This document shows positions 27,310-35,737 of a stretch of 37,423 bases of DNA, piece by piece. The position numbers were made by a program, and so were the translations under genes. The notes beneath the pieces were generated by a model, which was given only the letters and a program-made list of their open reading frames with translations, did no database searches and was not told the origin of the DNA. Position 1 is the first letter of the stretch, and each line of letters begins with the position of its first letter. This DNA comes from a virus. The DNA lies in IMG/VR virus record IMGVR_UViG_3300046000_001329, positions 1 to 37,423 of that record; one strand, given 5' to 3'.

Positions 27310-28383
27310 ATGTCAGGAGTCGCTACCGCTGTAGTAGCAGGTAATGTAATCGGAGGTATGCTATCAGGTAACGCTGCTAAAGACGCAGCTAATACATCCG
27401 CTAATGCTCAAATTGAAGCAGCCAGAATAGCTGCTGAACAATCTAAGTTTAAACCTTTTGGTTTAACAACTAACTTGGGAAGTTCTAACTTTGGATTAGA
27501 CCCATCAGGTAACTTAACAAGTGCTGGTTATACACTAGACCCTAGATTACAAAACCTTCAAACAGGTTTAATGGGCGGGTATGGCGGGCAATTAACCCAA
27601 GCTCAGAATCTAGATACTTCTCAGTTAATGTCTGGTGGACAGAGGTTGATGTCTTTAGGTAATCAATACTTAGCTGCTTCACCAGAGCAGGCAAGTCAAG
27701 ATTGGTTACAAAATCAAAGAAACCTTTTAGCTCCTGTACAAGAACAAGAATTAGCGGGTCTTCGTAATAGAACATATCAGACAGGTCGTACAGGTCTAGC
27801 TACTGGTGGAACTTCTGCTGGTAACATGGCAGCAACAAACCCTGAGTTTGCAGCTTATTATAATTCACTAGCTAATACAGACAGAACATTAGCAGCTCAA
27901 GCAGATGCCTACGGACAACAAAGAAGTTTATTTGGTCAAAGCCTTCTTACAGGCGGTACTGATGTTGTGGGTAAAGGGTTCGGATTACAAACTTCTGCTT
28001 ACGGTCCTTTAACAACAACTCTAGGTCTTTCAGAAGCTGTTGAAGCACAAGGTCAGTCTCCATTTACTTTGGGTGTTAATTTAGGAGGTAGACAAACACA
28101 AGCTAATCAACTTGGTGCTGGTTTATTAAATAGTGCTTCTCAGAATGCTGCTTTAACACAACAACGAGCTAATTCTTTCAGTCCTTTAGGTACTACGCTT
28201 TCTGGTGTTGCAAATAGTCCGTATATGTCTCAATGGTTTCAAAATACACTTAATCAACCAGGCACACAGACAACCAGCAATACTAACTTAATGTATGACC
28301 AATACGGTCAGAATCCACAATATAATCCAGGTGCATCGTATACTTCTAATTGGTATGGCGGCACTGGTGGAATGGGAGATTAA
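27310..28383 (+). CDS. Internal virion / ejection protein 1
   Basis: 357 aa. The N-terminus has a glycine-zipper membrane segment (ATAVVAGNVIGGMLSGNAAK) followed by AANTSANAQIEAARIAAEQS, the usual start of podovirus DNA-ejection proteins. The remainder is rich in G, Q, N, S and T. The three genes 27310-31715 occupy the place of T7 gp14-16 or P22 gp7/16/20. They would be ejected ahead of the DNA to span the cell envelope. AAGGAG precedes the ATG. Confidence 0.8.
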   Translation: MSGVATAVVAGNVIGGMLSGNAAKDAANTSANAQIEAARIAAEQSKFKPFGLTTNLGSSNFGLDPSGNLTSAGYTLDPRLQNLQTGLMGGYGGQLTQAQNLDTSQLMSGGQRLMSLGNQYLAASPEQASQDWLQNQRNLLAPVQEQELAGLRNRTYQTGRTGLATGGTSAGNMAATNPEFAAYYNSLANTDRTLAAQADAYGQQRSLFGQSLLTGGTDVVGKGFGLQTSAYGPLTTTLGLSEAVEAQGQSPFTLGVNLGGRQTQANQLGAGLLNSASQNAALTQQRANSFSPLGTTLSGVANSPYMSQWFQNTLNQPGTQTTSNTNLMYDQYGQNPQYNPGASYTSNWYGGTGGMGD

Positions 28384-28384
28384 T

Positions 28385-29548
28385 ATGGCACAACAAGATA
28401 TCGTAGGTAATTTATTTGGTGTTACACCGCAAATATATGAGCAGTCTCAAGCTGACAAAGCAAGACAACAAGCTCTTCAATATGCTCAACTTGACCCTCA
28501 ACAACAATCACAGTTTGCATTGTATTCTGCTGGTCAAAACATTCCTAAAGCTGTTGGTGGCTTACTAGGTATTGAAGACCCTCAAATGCAGTTAGTAAGT
28601 CGTACTAATCAGCTAGTACAACAAATCGGTGTTGATACTCCTGAGAAGCTACGAACATTAGCTGGTGAGTTACAGAAACTTCCTGGTGGGGCTAGTTTAG
28701 CTACACAAGCAATTGAGAGAGCTAATAAAATGCTAGAATCACAAGCAACTGTAACAGCTAAAACGAGAGAACAGCTACCAACTATTGCTAAACTACAGTC
28801 TTATAGACAATCTTTAGTAGCACAGCTAGGTCCTAACGACCCTCGTGTTAAAGAAGTTGACGCTATCATAAGAGCTGAAGGCGAAGGTAAAGGAACTAAA
28901 ATTGTAATGCCAGCAGGTGAAACAGAAGTATCTAAAGTTGTTGGTAAAGGTGTCGGTGATAAGATTCTTTCAACAGCAGCTGCGGGTGAAGCAGGAGCAG
29001 ACAACCTAACTAAAATTGATGAAACATTAAATGAACTACGAACAAACAAAGCATTTACTGGCTCATTCGTTGAGATACAAACAAACTTAGCAAAAATTCA
29101 AGCTAAATTTGCTGGAGACACAAAGGCAGGTAAACAAGTTACTGATACAGAATATTTAGATGCTTTACTAGGTTCTGATGTATTCCCTATGATTAATTCT
29201 TTAGGTATTGGTGCAAAGGGTCTTGATACCCCAGCTGAAAGAGAGTTTTTGCGTAAAGTAATGACAGGTACAGTTTCTCTTGAGCGTGATACTTTAATTA
29301 AACTAACAGAAACAAGAAGAAATATTGCTGAACGAGCTGTTAAAAAGTATAATAAAGCAGTTGAGAATGGTGAGTTAAACGAATATTTTAGATTAAAAGG
29401 TATTAAACCTACAACTATTAATATACCAAAGACAGTTGTTGACCCAGGTGCTGATTATGACAAATATGTTGATTACATAAAAAACCAGGGTAAAACACCT
29501 AAAACTAGAGAACAGTATATTCAAGACAAGACAAACCTAAAAGGATAA
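28385..29548 (+). CDS. Internal virion / ejection protein 2
   Basis: 387 aa from the ATG at 28385 (MAQQDIVGNLFGVTPQIYEQ), which has GGGAG upstream; the longer open frame reading back into the previous gene is rejected. It is helical and Q/A-rich (QADKARQQALQYAQLDPQQQ), with a middle KLQSYRQSLVAQLGPNDPRV and a tail of lysine-rich helices. No enzyme motif, such as a transglycosylase, is visible. Position and composition support an ejection-protein role. Confidence 0.75.
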   Translation: MAQQDIVGNLFGVTPQIYEQSQADKARQQALQYAQLDPQQQSQFALYSAGQNIPKAVGGLLGIEDPQMQLVSRTNQLVQQIGVDTPEKLRTLAGELQKLPGGASLATQAIERANKMLESQATVTAKTREQLPTIAKLQSYRQSLVAQLGPNDPRVKEVDAIIRAEGEGKGTKIVMPAGETEVSKVVGKGVGDKILSTAAAGEAGADNLTKIDETLNELRTNKAFTGSFVEIQTNLAKIQAKFAGDTKAGKQVTDTEYLDALLGSDVFPMINSLGIGAKGLDTPAEREFLRKVMTGTVSLERDTLIKLTETRRNIAERAVKKYNKAVENGELNEYFRLKGIKPTTINIPKTVVDPGADYDKYVDYIKNQGKTPKTREQYIQDKTNLKG

Positions 29549-29549
29549 T

Positions 29550-31715
29550 ATGGCTAAGTACAAAACATCAGCAGAAGCTATTGCTGATTTATCCAAGCAG
29601 TTAGAAGAAAGAAAAACAGTACTTAGAGGTATTGGAATTACAACCGACCCTGTTTTAAAAAAGAACAAAGATAAAGTACAGGCTGAGATTAGTAAGTTAG
29701 AAAACCAACTACTTGTTGAGAATATGTCTTCCACGGGGTTTACAGGTAAAGCTGGTGTAACTGGTCTAGGTTTTTTCGCTGGAGTACCTAGAGGTGTTAC
29801 ATCTATGATTGACTTGGCTGGTTCAGCAGCCAATAAGTTAGAGACAACCTTCCCCACTTTGTTTCCTGCTTATCCTGGAAGACGACAAGACCCTTTTCTA
29901 ACACCTAGAGTTTTACCAGGTATTGAATCAACCTCTAATGAATCTGCAGTTGCGTTTGGTTTAGGTGAAGGTGCTGGTATGTCGGCTCTGGGCGGACCTA
30001 CACAAATGGCAATTGGCGGTGTTACTAGATTGGCTGATGAAGCATTATTTGATGGAGTTCCTATTGTACAGTTGACTACAGCTGCTGGTTTACTTAGTGT
30101 AGCGGGTATAAAAGGTATTCAAAACTGGAGAGAAAATAGAGGTGTTAAGAAAATTCTTGACCAACTTGGTCCTGACGGTGAAACCACTCTTCGTAAGTTC
30201 ATGCTTAAAGGGCAAGACAGTTCTGACCCCCGTGTTGCTGGTATTGTTGCAGAACTAAGAAGCAACCCTAAGTATGCTAACTTATTTAATATTTTAGAAA
30301 AGCAAGCTACTGAGACAGCTACTTCAGGTGCTAGAGTTACTACTAAAGCAGGGTATCAGGCTGAAGATGCTGGTAAAGGTATTTTTCAAGCTGTTGATGC
30401 ACGAATCAGCGGTTTAAAAGAACAAATTAAAACTGCTGGTGGTCCTGCTTATAACAAAGCTACGGAACTTGCTGGTGATACACCTATGGTTGTTACCGAT
30501 AATACGCAAGCTAAGATTGCTGATTTAATTTCTAAATATAAAGCATCAGAATTGCCTGATTCACAAAGCACAGTTAAATTCTTAGAAACTTTACAAGATA
30601 ACCTAACTAACGGTGTATTTCAAAAAAAGATGACTATTCCTCAATTACAGGCTTGGTTAACAGACTTTGGTAAAAAAGCAGCAGGTAATGAATCTTTAAT
30701 TACTGATGTATCTGTTGGAACTCAACAAAAGATTTCAGCAGCTATCTTTGGCGGTCTTAAAGATGATTTAACATTAATGGCTCAGTCTAAAAATGTAGAC
30801 GAAAGAGCTGTTGCTAATTTAATGATAGGTGCTTCTAAGAAAACTAAACAAGCTGTAGATGGTTATCAAGCAGCTATATCTCAAGGCTTGCCTGAAATTC
30901 TTAAAAATAAAAACATTGCTTCTATTGATACAGATACTCTAATGAAGACTATTGACGGTCTTTCTGCTGCACAGCAGAGAAGTTTGTTTGGTATTTTAAA
31001 GAATACAGCTCCTGAAGATTTAAAGAGAATTCAACAAGTTAACTATGATAACTTTGTACAGTCTTCTAAAAAAACATTAGCTGATGGTTCTACAGGAGTA
31101 GATTTACAATCTTTAGCATCTAAATTTAATATTTTACCTGAACCAGATAAATCTAAATTAGCATTGTCTTTAGGTACAAGTTTAGAAGACTTTTCAGGTC
31201 GTATGAAAGATGCTGAAAACTTCTTTAAGTATCAACAACGATTTGCAGGCACAGACAAATCAAATCTTATTAACCCTGCAGTAGTGTCTGAAGCTGCTTA
31301 TGCTGGTACAGGCGGTCGGTATGCTCCAGCAAAGGTAGCAGGTGTTACTACTCGTCTTTACAATGAGATTAAAGGCGGTTTAAGCGATGACAAAGTTATG
31401 AGCTTACTTATGTCTCCAGAAACTAAAGGAGTATTAAGACAAGCTGTTACAAACCCTAATGACATTAAAACTTTAGAAAAGATTGATAAAGCATTTACAC
31501 TTTCACAGCCATCACAATCGGTTAAAGCAGCTGCTATACTTACTGTTCCAGAAGTAGCCCCTGGACAGCAACCTGAGATTAATCCAGAGTATGAGGCTAT
31601 CGGTGCGGCAGAGCCAGGTGCGGTTTCTCAAACTACTCAGCCTCAAACACCTCCTCCTGTACAATATAGTGATGAGGAAATTAATTCTTGGAATGCCATC
31701 GGTGCTGCAGATTAA
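29550..31715 (+). CDS. Internal virion / ejection protein 3 (large)
   Basis: 721 aa, the largest protein of the genome. It starts with a coiled coil (AIADLSKQLEERKTVLRGIG), has glycine-rich hydrophobic stretches (GLGFFAGVPRGVTSMIDLAG, GLGEGAGMSALGGPTQMAIG) that could cross membranes, and a long helical body. The C-terminus is proline/glutamine rich and ends DEEINSWNAIGAAD, where EAIGAAE is nearly repeated. No lytic transglycosylase motif is recognised. It is the likely counterpart of T7 gp16 or P22 gp16, though shorter than T7's. Confidence 0.75.
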   Translation: MAKYKTSAEAIADLSKQLEERKTVLRGIGITTDPVLKKNKDKVQAEISKLENQLLVENMSSTGFTGKAGVTGLGFFAGVPRGVTSMIDLAGSAANKLETTFPTLFPAYPGRRQDPFLTPRVLPGIESTSNESAVAFGLGEGAGMSALGGPTQMAIGGVTRLADEALFDGVPIVQLTTAAGLLSVAGIKGIQNWRENRGVKKILDQLGPDGETTLRKFMLKGQDSSDPRVAGIVAELRSNPKYANLFNILEKQATETATSGARVTTKAGYQAEDAGKGIFQAVDARISGLKEQIKTAGGPAYNKATELAGDTPMVVTDNTQAKIADLISKYKASELPDSQSTVKFLETLQDNLTNGVFQKKMTIPQLQAWLTDFGKKAAGNESLITDVSVGTQQKISAAIFGGLKDDLTLMAQSKNVDERAVANLMIGASKKTKQAVDGYQAAISQGLPEILKNKNIASIDTDTLMKTIDGLSAAQQRSLFGILKNTAPEDLKRIQQVNYDNFVQSSKKTLADGSTGVDLQSLASKFNILPEPDKSKLALSLGTSLEDFSGRMKDAENFFKYQQRFAGTDKSNLINPAVVSEAAYAGTGGRYAPAKVAGVTTRLYNEIKGGLSDDKVMSLLMSPETKGVLRQAVTNPNDIKTLEKIDKAFTLSQPSQSVKAAAILTVPEVAPGQQPEINPEYEAIGAAEPGAVSQTTQPQTPPPVQYSDEEINSWNAIGAAD

Positions 31716-31736
31716 ATATTATTTTTAGGATAAACC

Positions 31737-32135
31737 ATGTTACCAATAGCAGCTATATTAAGCATAGGTGAGAAGGTTCTCGATAGAGTCCTTCCTAACC
31801 CAGAAGCCAAAGCAAAAGCGTTAGCAGAGTTAGCCAAGCTAGAGCAAGACGGTAAATTAGCTGAGTTACAGGCGGACACTGTTGAGGCTCAAGAAATAAG
31901 CAGTCGCTGGACTTCAGACATGGGTTCAGATTCTTGGCTGTCTAAGAACATTAGACCAATGACATTAATTGCTATCCTAATTGGTTACTTCATATTTGCT
32001 ACGGCATCAGCTTTTGGCTTAGATGTTAAACAAGCTTATGTTGAGTTGTTAGGTCAATGGGGTATGTTGATTATGTCTGCCTATTTTGGTGGTCGTACTC
32101 TCGAAAAGATTATCGATATGAAATCTAAAAAGTAA
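31737..32135 (+). CDS. Holin-like protein (3-TM family)
   Basis: 132 aa. The N-terminal half is amphipathic (LPIAAILSIGEKVLDRVLPN, KALAELAKLEQDGKLAELQA). Then WLSKNIRPMTLIAILIGYFIF and LGQWGMLIMSAYFGGRTLEK form two clear membrane helices. The sequence SRWTSDMGSDSWLSKNIRP-type segment before the helices is typical of the three-transmembrane holin family found in phages and gene transfer agents. It lies two genes before the endolysin. AGGA precedes the ATG. It would form the membrane lesion that times lysis. Confidence 0.82.
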   Translation: MLPIAAILSIGEKVLDRVLPNPEAKAKALAELAKLEQDGKLAELQADTVEAQEISSRWTSDMGSDSWLSKNIRPMTLIAILIGYFIFATASAFGLDVKQAYVELLGQWGMLIMSAYFGGRTLEKIIDMKSKK

Positions 32136-32716
32136 TGAAAGACCTAGTACCTCAAATATTAGCGTATGTCAGTAGCCCTTTTAGGCTATTTGCTATTGTA
32201 ATTATGTCGGTACTGACCTTTACTGGTTATTTTGTTTGGCAGAACCAAGGCTTGATGCTTGATGCTTACACCAAGTCTAAACAGCTACCTTCTATGAATT
32301 CTGCTCGGTATGATGATGCTGCCAAAGTCATATTTAAGGGTACAAACGCTGATTTAGTTGTTATCTTTTCAGTAAATCCCTTGTTAGGCACTCGTATTGT
32401 TGAGCGAGCCTACCAACCTGATAAACGATACAAAGAGTTTGACGGGTACGATGTTGGTCTTTTTACTGCAAACATAAACAACAATAACGACATCATTAAG
32501 CTAATGGCTAATGAAATACCTTGTGGTGAATACAACAAAGCACAGTCAGAAATTGGACTATGGTACAAATCTATTGGTATTAACTATACTTGTCGTATCT
32601 CTGTACCGCCTGATGTTAATAAGTTTATTGGTCAGATAACAGTTGGTTGGAAAGAACAACCTGAAAGCCCACAAGTTATGTTATCTATAGCAAGTTCAAT
32701 GTTAATGAGGAAATAA
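32135..32716 (+). CDS. Membrane-anchored protein of the lysis cassette
   Basis: 193 aa. One N-terminal membrane helix (LFAIVIMSVLTFTGYFVWQN) is followed by a soluble domain (DDAAKVIFKGTNADLVVIFS, LLGTRIVERAYQPD, EIGLWYKSIGINYTCRISVP). Its start overlaps the holin stop as TAATG and its end abuts the endolysin. Spanins and antiholins occupy this position in other phages, but this domain is larger and has no spanin-like coiled coil or lipobox. The soluble part looks alpha/beta; function unknown. Confidence 0.6.
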   Translation: MKDLVPQILAYVSSPFRLFAIVIMSVLTFTGYFVWQNQGLMLDAYTKSKQLPSMNSARYDDAAKVIFKGTNADLVVIFSVNPLLGTRIVERAYQPDKRYKEFDGYDVGLFTANINNNNDIIKLMANEIPCGEYNKAQSEIGLWYKSIGINYTCRISVPPDVNKFIGQITVGWKEQPESPQVMLSIASSMLMRK

Positions 32717-33159
32717 TGACATCTACTCCACTATCAGTACACTTTACACTAGAAGAACTGACTAACTCAGAGATTGCAGAGCGTAAGGGATTAGACAATA
32801 CTCCTAATGAACAAGAGATTAATAACCTAAGTAGACTTGCTGCATTGCTTGAGATTGTTAGAGCAGTAGTAGGTCAACCTATTATGATTAACTCTGCATT
32901 CCGTAGTAAGGCTGTTAATGACGCTGTAGGCTCGAAAGACACTAGCCAACATAGGGTAGGGTGTGCTGCTGACATTAGAGTGCCAGGAATGACCCCTAGA
33001 GAGGTTGTATTGGCTTGTAAAGCTAAGGATGTACCATTTGACCAAATCATTGAAGAGTTTGGCTCATGGACGCATATAAGCGTTACTAACGAACCTAGAG
33101 GAACACCGAGAAAACAAGCTTTAGTTATTGATAAGGCTGGTACTCGTCCTTTTGTATAG
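32716..33159 (+). CDS. Endolysin, M15-type peptidase
   Basis: 147 aa. It has the M15 metallopeptidase motifs: SAFRSKAVNDAVGSKDTSQH with zinc ligand His79, VGCAADIRV with Asp86, and EEFGSWTHIS with Glu113/114 and His120. These enzymes cut peptide cross-links in peptidoglycan (D-Ala-D-Ala carboxypeptidase or L-Ala-D-Glu endopeptidase type). There is no signal peptide, so it relies on the holin. The gene closes the rightward arm. The length is normal for a single-domain endolysin. Confidence 0.92.
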   Translation: MTSTPLSVHFTLEELTNSEIAERKGLDNTPNEQEINNLSRLAALLEIVRAVVGQPIMINSAFRSKAVNDAVGSKDTSQHRVGCAADIRVPGMTPREVVLACKAKDVPFDQIIEEFGSWTHISVTNEPRGTPRKQALVIDKAGTRPFV

Positions 33160-33301
33160 TATATTACACATTATTGCACTATAGTACAACTAAAGATAAG
33201 AAGTATTGCATTATAGTGCAATTCTATGTAAATCCTCTTTTTAAAATAAGAATTACATAAATTACGGAAGCAAGCCTCGTAAATTACGGAATCAAATCCG
33301 A
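33160..33301. repeat. Convergent intergenic region with inverted and tandem repeats
   Basis: ATTGCACTATA (33173-33183) is the complement of TATAGTGCAAT (33212-33222), an 11-bp inverted repeat. Next, TAAATTACGGAA occurs at 33258-33269 and 33280-33291 as the core of two imperfect 22-bp tandem units (33258-33301). No gene is seen. On the plus strand no classical terminator follows the endolysin, so the inverted repeat may help end that transcript. Confidence 0.6.
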
Positions 33302-33311
33302 TTAACTGTGT

Positions 33312-33334
33312 AAAAAAACCACCCCGAAGGGTGG
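33312..33334 (-). terminator. Strong intrinsic terminator of the leftward operon
   Basis: Read on the minus strand: CCACCC, TTCG loop, GGGTGG, then seven Ts. It lies 28 bases past the ribonucleotide reductase stop and is the exact end of the leftward arm. Confidence 0.94.
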
Positions 33335-33361
33335 CTATAAAGGTACTACACACAAGGAAAC

Positions 33362-35269
33362 TTATATTTCGCATCCGCCAGCGGAGCAACTAAGAGTTTG
33401 GACACCTTCCACATTGTCGTCATACTCTTTAAATGTAGCCCAATCAATGTCAGCAGGTTGTAAAGCTTTTAACTTAGCATACTCTTCTGCGTTAACCTCT
33501 TCATAAGGGGCTTGCTTGTATGTCCCTCCGTCCATCGGTAGGAAAGACACGCCAGTAACCTCATCAAAGTGTTCAAACACCCATGCTCCAACTTCCATCC
33601 ATTCATTCTCTTTAACAGAGATAGTCACAGACGGCTTATGTTCGCAATAGTGACGCTGAAACAATAACCACAACTTCAAGTGTTGCACAGCAGTTAAGTC
33701 TTCACGCAACAAAGCACCGTCAGCCACAGCAACAGGGAAACTAAATACTGTTGTTGATTCAGGCTTCATCACACACGGCTCTGCCACAAATCCAGCTTGA
33801 ATCATAAACTGTGTTAAAGGGTCTTTGTTATCACCTCTAACACGACGAATATAGTATTGGCTATGCTGAGGATGAATGCCAGAGGCAGTACTACAAAGCT
33901 GCGACACTGTACCTTCGGGTTTAACAGCTGTAACAGCCACACTCTGGTTAATTCCAATGATAGCAGCAAATTCAGCATTAGTAGTAACAGCAACATCTTT
34001 CAACCTTTCTAGTCTAGCTGGTAACTGAGGGTCATCAGGGTTATTCAACAGTGCGTTATCACAGATACCTGTCATAGACACACCTAGTAGTGCTTCTTCT
34101 TCTGTATTCTTTTGCCATACTTTACGCAAGTAAGGGAAGTCTGTTAACGACGCTTGAAAAGTTCCAAGGATAGATGCCACACGAATCTTATGCTCCAAAG
34201 AATCCATAGTGTCATCACTGCGAACAATACAACTAGAAAGATTACAGAACTGATAAGGACGCAAGATAATCTCGCTGCAAGGGTTTGTACCAAAATCGTA
34301 TGAAGCGTCTCTTCTTCCATTCTTTTCAGCTTGTCTCTGTGATGCGTCACGACTAAATATTCCTCTCTCGCCTGAATGAGACTCATAGATACTTGTCCAC
34401 TCACGCATAAATTGACCAATGTACGGTTTCTCTTTATAGACAGCAGAGTTATTAGCTAATGCTCTTTGTCCTTGACCATCCCACCAATTACCTGCTTTAG
34501 CATGAGCCATCTTGTCATCAGACAAGTCAGACAAGCTAATCATGGCACTGCGTCGTACTCCGCCCACAACAACAACTTCCCCGATTTTGCAGAGAATATC
34601 ATGGCATTCGAGTGATGATAAGCGACGACCAACTGCTCCTTTGAACTTGGTAACACAAAACTTATAAAGTTCTTCCAAAGGTCCAGGTCCAGACGCTCTT
34701 CCACCAAAGGTTTTAAGTCTAGCTCCTGCAGGTCGAACCTTTGATACATCGAACCTTGGAATCTCACCAGAATATAAAAGAGCCAAGAGCTGTCTAAGCG
34801 ATTTTGCCCATCCTTCTTTAGAATCCGACACACTAATAGTAGTCTGACTATCAAACAACTGCTCTGGCACTTCAGGTAATTTAGTAACATATTGTTGCTC
34901 CACTGAGAATCCTACACCTGTACCACAGAGAAGGATGTACATAGCTTCATCAAAAGCTTTAGGGTCATCAATAGGTAAATATGAACAGTTAAATGCTGCC
35001 ACATTCTGACGCTCTAAGGCTGGACCTGCAGTCATGATAGCTCTCATTGACGGCATCACTGCTAAATCGTTTACTGCTAGTTCTAACTCTGCACGAAGTT
35101 CTTTAGTTAATGTGTAGTTCTGCTTTGTCTGTAGATGCTTTTCCATGAAGTCAAAGTATCTTGCTACTGTTTCATTCCAGTGTTCACGACGACCTTCATT
35201 GTCAATGTATCGACTGTAGCGACTTTTTGCAATGAAATTATTATAAGGACTCATTGTGTATTTATTCAT
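33362..35269 (-). CDS. nrdJ: Ribonucleotide reductase, class II monomeric, adenosylcobalamin-dependent
   Basis: 635 aa. It reduces ribonucleoside triphosphates to deoxy forms using a coenzyme B12 radical. Active-site residues match the Lactobacillus leichmannii enzyme: Cys95 (119 there), Asn329, Cys331 and Glu333 (406, 408, 410), Cys342 (419) and the C-terminal pair Cys628 and Cys633 in CSAGGCEI (731, 736); the spacings 11 and 5 are identical. AVKPEGTVSQLC is the conserved substrate loop. The gene is intact, with no intron or HNH. It is shorter than the bacterial enzyme, as phage versions often are. It needs host B12 and thioredoxin-type reductant. Confidence 0.95.
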   Translation of the reverse strand: MNKYTMSPYNNFIAKSRYSRYIDNEGRREHWNETVARYFDFMEKHLQTKQNYTLTKELRAELELAVNDLAVMPSMRAIMTAGPALERQNVAAFNCSYLPIDDPKAFDEAMYILLCGTGVGFSVEQQYVTKLPEVPEQLFDSQTTISVSDSKEGWAKSLRQLLALLYSGEIPRFDVSKVRPAGARLKTFGGRASGPGPLEELYKFCVTKFKGAVGRRLSSLECHDILCKIGEVVVVGGVRRSAMISLSDLSDDKMAHAKAGNWWDGQGQRALANNSAVYKEKPYIGQFMREWTSIYESHSGERGIFSRDASQRQAEKNGRRDASYDFGTNPCSEIILRPYQFCNLSSCIVRSDDTMDSLEHKIRVASILGTFQASLTDFPYLRKVWQKNTEEEALLGVSMTGICDNALLNNPDDPQLPARLERLKDVAVTTNAEFAAIIGINQSVAVTAVKPEGTVSQLCSTASGIHPQHSQYYIRRVRGDNKDPLTQFMIQAGFVAEPCVMKPESTTVFSFPVAVADGALLREDLTAVQHLKLWLLFQRHYCEHKPSVTISVKENEWMEVGAWVFEHFDEVTGVSFLPMDGGTYKQAPYEEVNAEEYAKLKALQPADIDWATFKEYDDNVEGVQTLSCSAGGCEI

Positions 35270-35271
35270 TC

Positions 35272-35427
35272 TTATCGTACTTCCTTTTCCAGTTTATCGG
35301 CTCTTTCCTCAATGCGGTCAGAGAATGCTTCAACAATGTCTTCGCTATTAATATCTAACAACTCCAACAAGGTTATTTCATCAAGGTCGATTAGACGCTC
35401 TTTAATCTCGTGCAGCAATAGTGGCAT
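35272..35427 (-). CDS. Small acidic phage protein (51 aa)
   Basis: My translation starts MPLLLHEIKERLIDLDEITL and contains LELLDINSEDIVEAFSDRIE then ERADKLEKEV. The pattern I-K-E-R-(L/I)...(L/V)-x-x-L-x-(I)-x-(S/T)-E-D-(I/L)-(V/L)-x-x-F-x-D-(R/K)-I is known from tiny early proteins of many phages. The stop lies 2 bases before the reductase ATG, and the ATG is inside the end of the upstream gene. The ribosome site is weak (GA-rich). Confidence 0.6.
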   Translation of the reverse strand: MPLLLHEIKERLIDLDEITLLELLDINSEDIVEAFSDRIEERADKLEKEVR

Positions 35428-35737
35428 CTTTTTCTTTCTTGATTAAATACTCTAAATAGTGTGCAGCCTTTTCAAGGTCTTCCACACCGTTCTTATGAGG
35501 GTATCGTAACACATATTTAATAATGTTACCAGCCCAATAGTTCAGTTCCCACTCTTCTATAATTTCCCAAGGTTGGCAAGCTCTCTTGTAATGAGAACCT
35601 CCAACTTGACGAGATAGAACATCTCCCTGGTCTTCTAAGCCTTCCCTAGATAATAACCAATCTTTTAGAGAAGGACGGTTATTATAACACACATTTGGCA
35701 TTGCTACAGGGTTATCATTAAATTTATTTTCCATCAT
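35402..35737 (-). CDS. DUF3310-like protein
   Basis: 111 aa. The core SRQVGGSHYKRACQPWEIIE followed by LNYWAGNIIKYVLRYPHKNG and EDLEKAAHYLEYLIKKE is the DUF3310 signature (GGSHY, PWEII, GN-I-KY-x-R, G-x-x-DL-x-KA). Such proteins are widespread in phages and are often annotated as nucleotide kinases or as nucleotide metabolism proteins, without direct proof. Its neighbour is ribonucleotide reductase, consistent with a nucleotide role. AAGGGG precedes the double ATG start. It overlaps the upstream stop as ATGA. Confidence 0.88.
   Translation of the reverse strand: MMENKFNDNPVAMPNVCYNNRPSLKDWLLSREGLEDQGDVLSRQVGGSHYKRACQPWEIIEEWELNYWAGNIIKYVLRYPHKNGVEDLEKAAHYLEYLIKKEKDATIAARD

Noticed and set aside
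28295-28384. Extended N-terminus of ejection protein 2
   Set aside because: It would overlap the preceding gene out of frame; the ATG at 28385 follows GGGAG and begins a normal protein.
33160-33301. attP site of a temperate phage
   Set aside because: Repeats are present but there is no integrase, excisionase or repressor anywhere in the genome.
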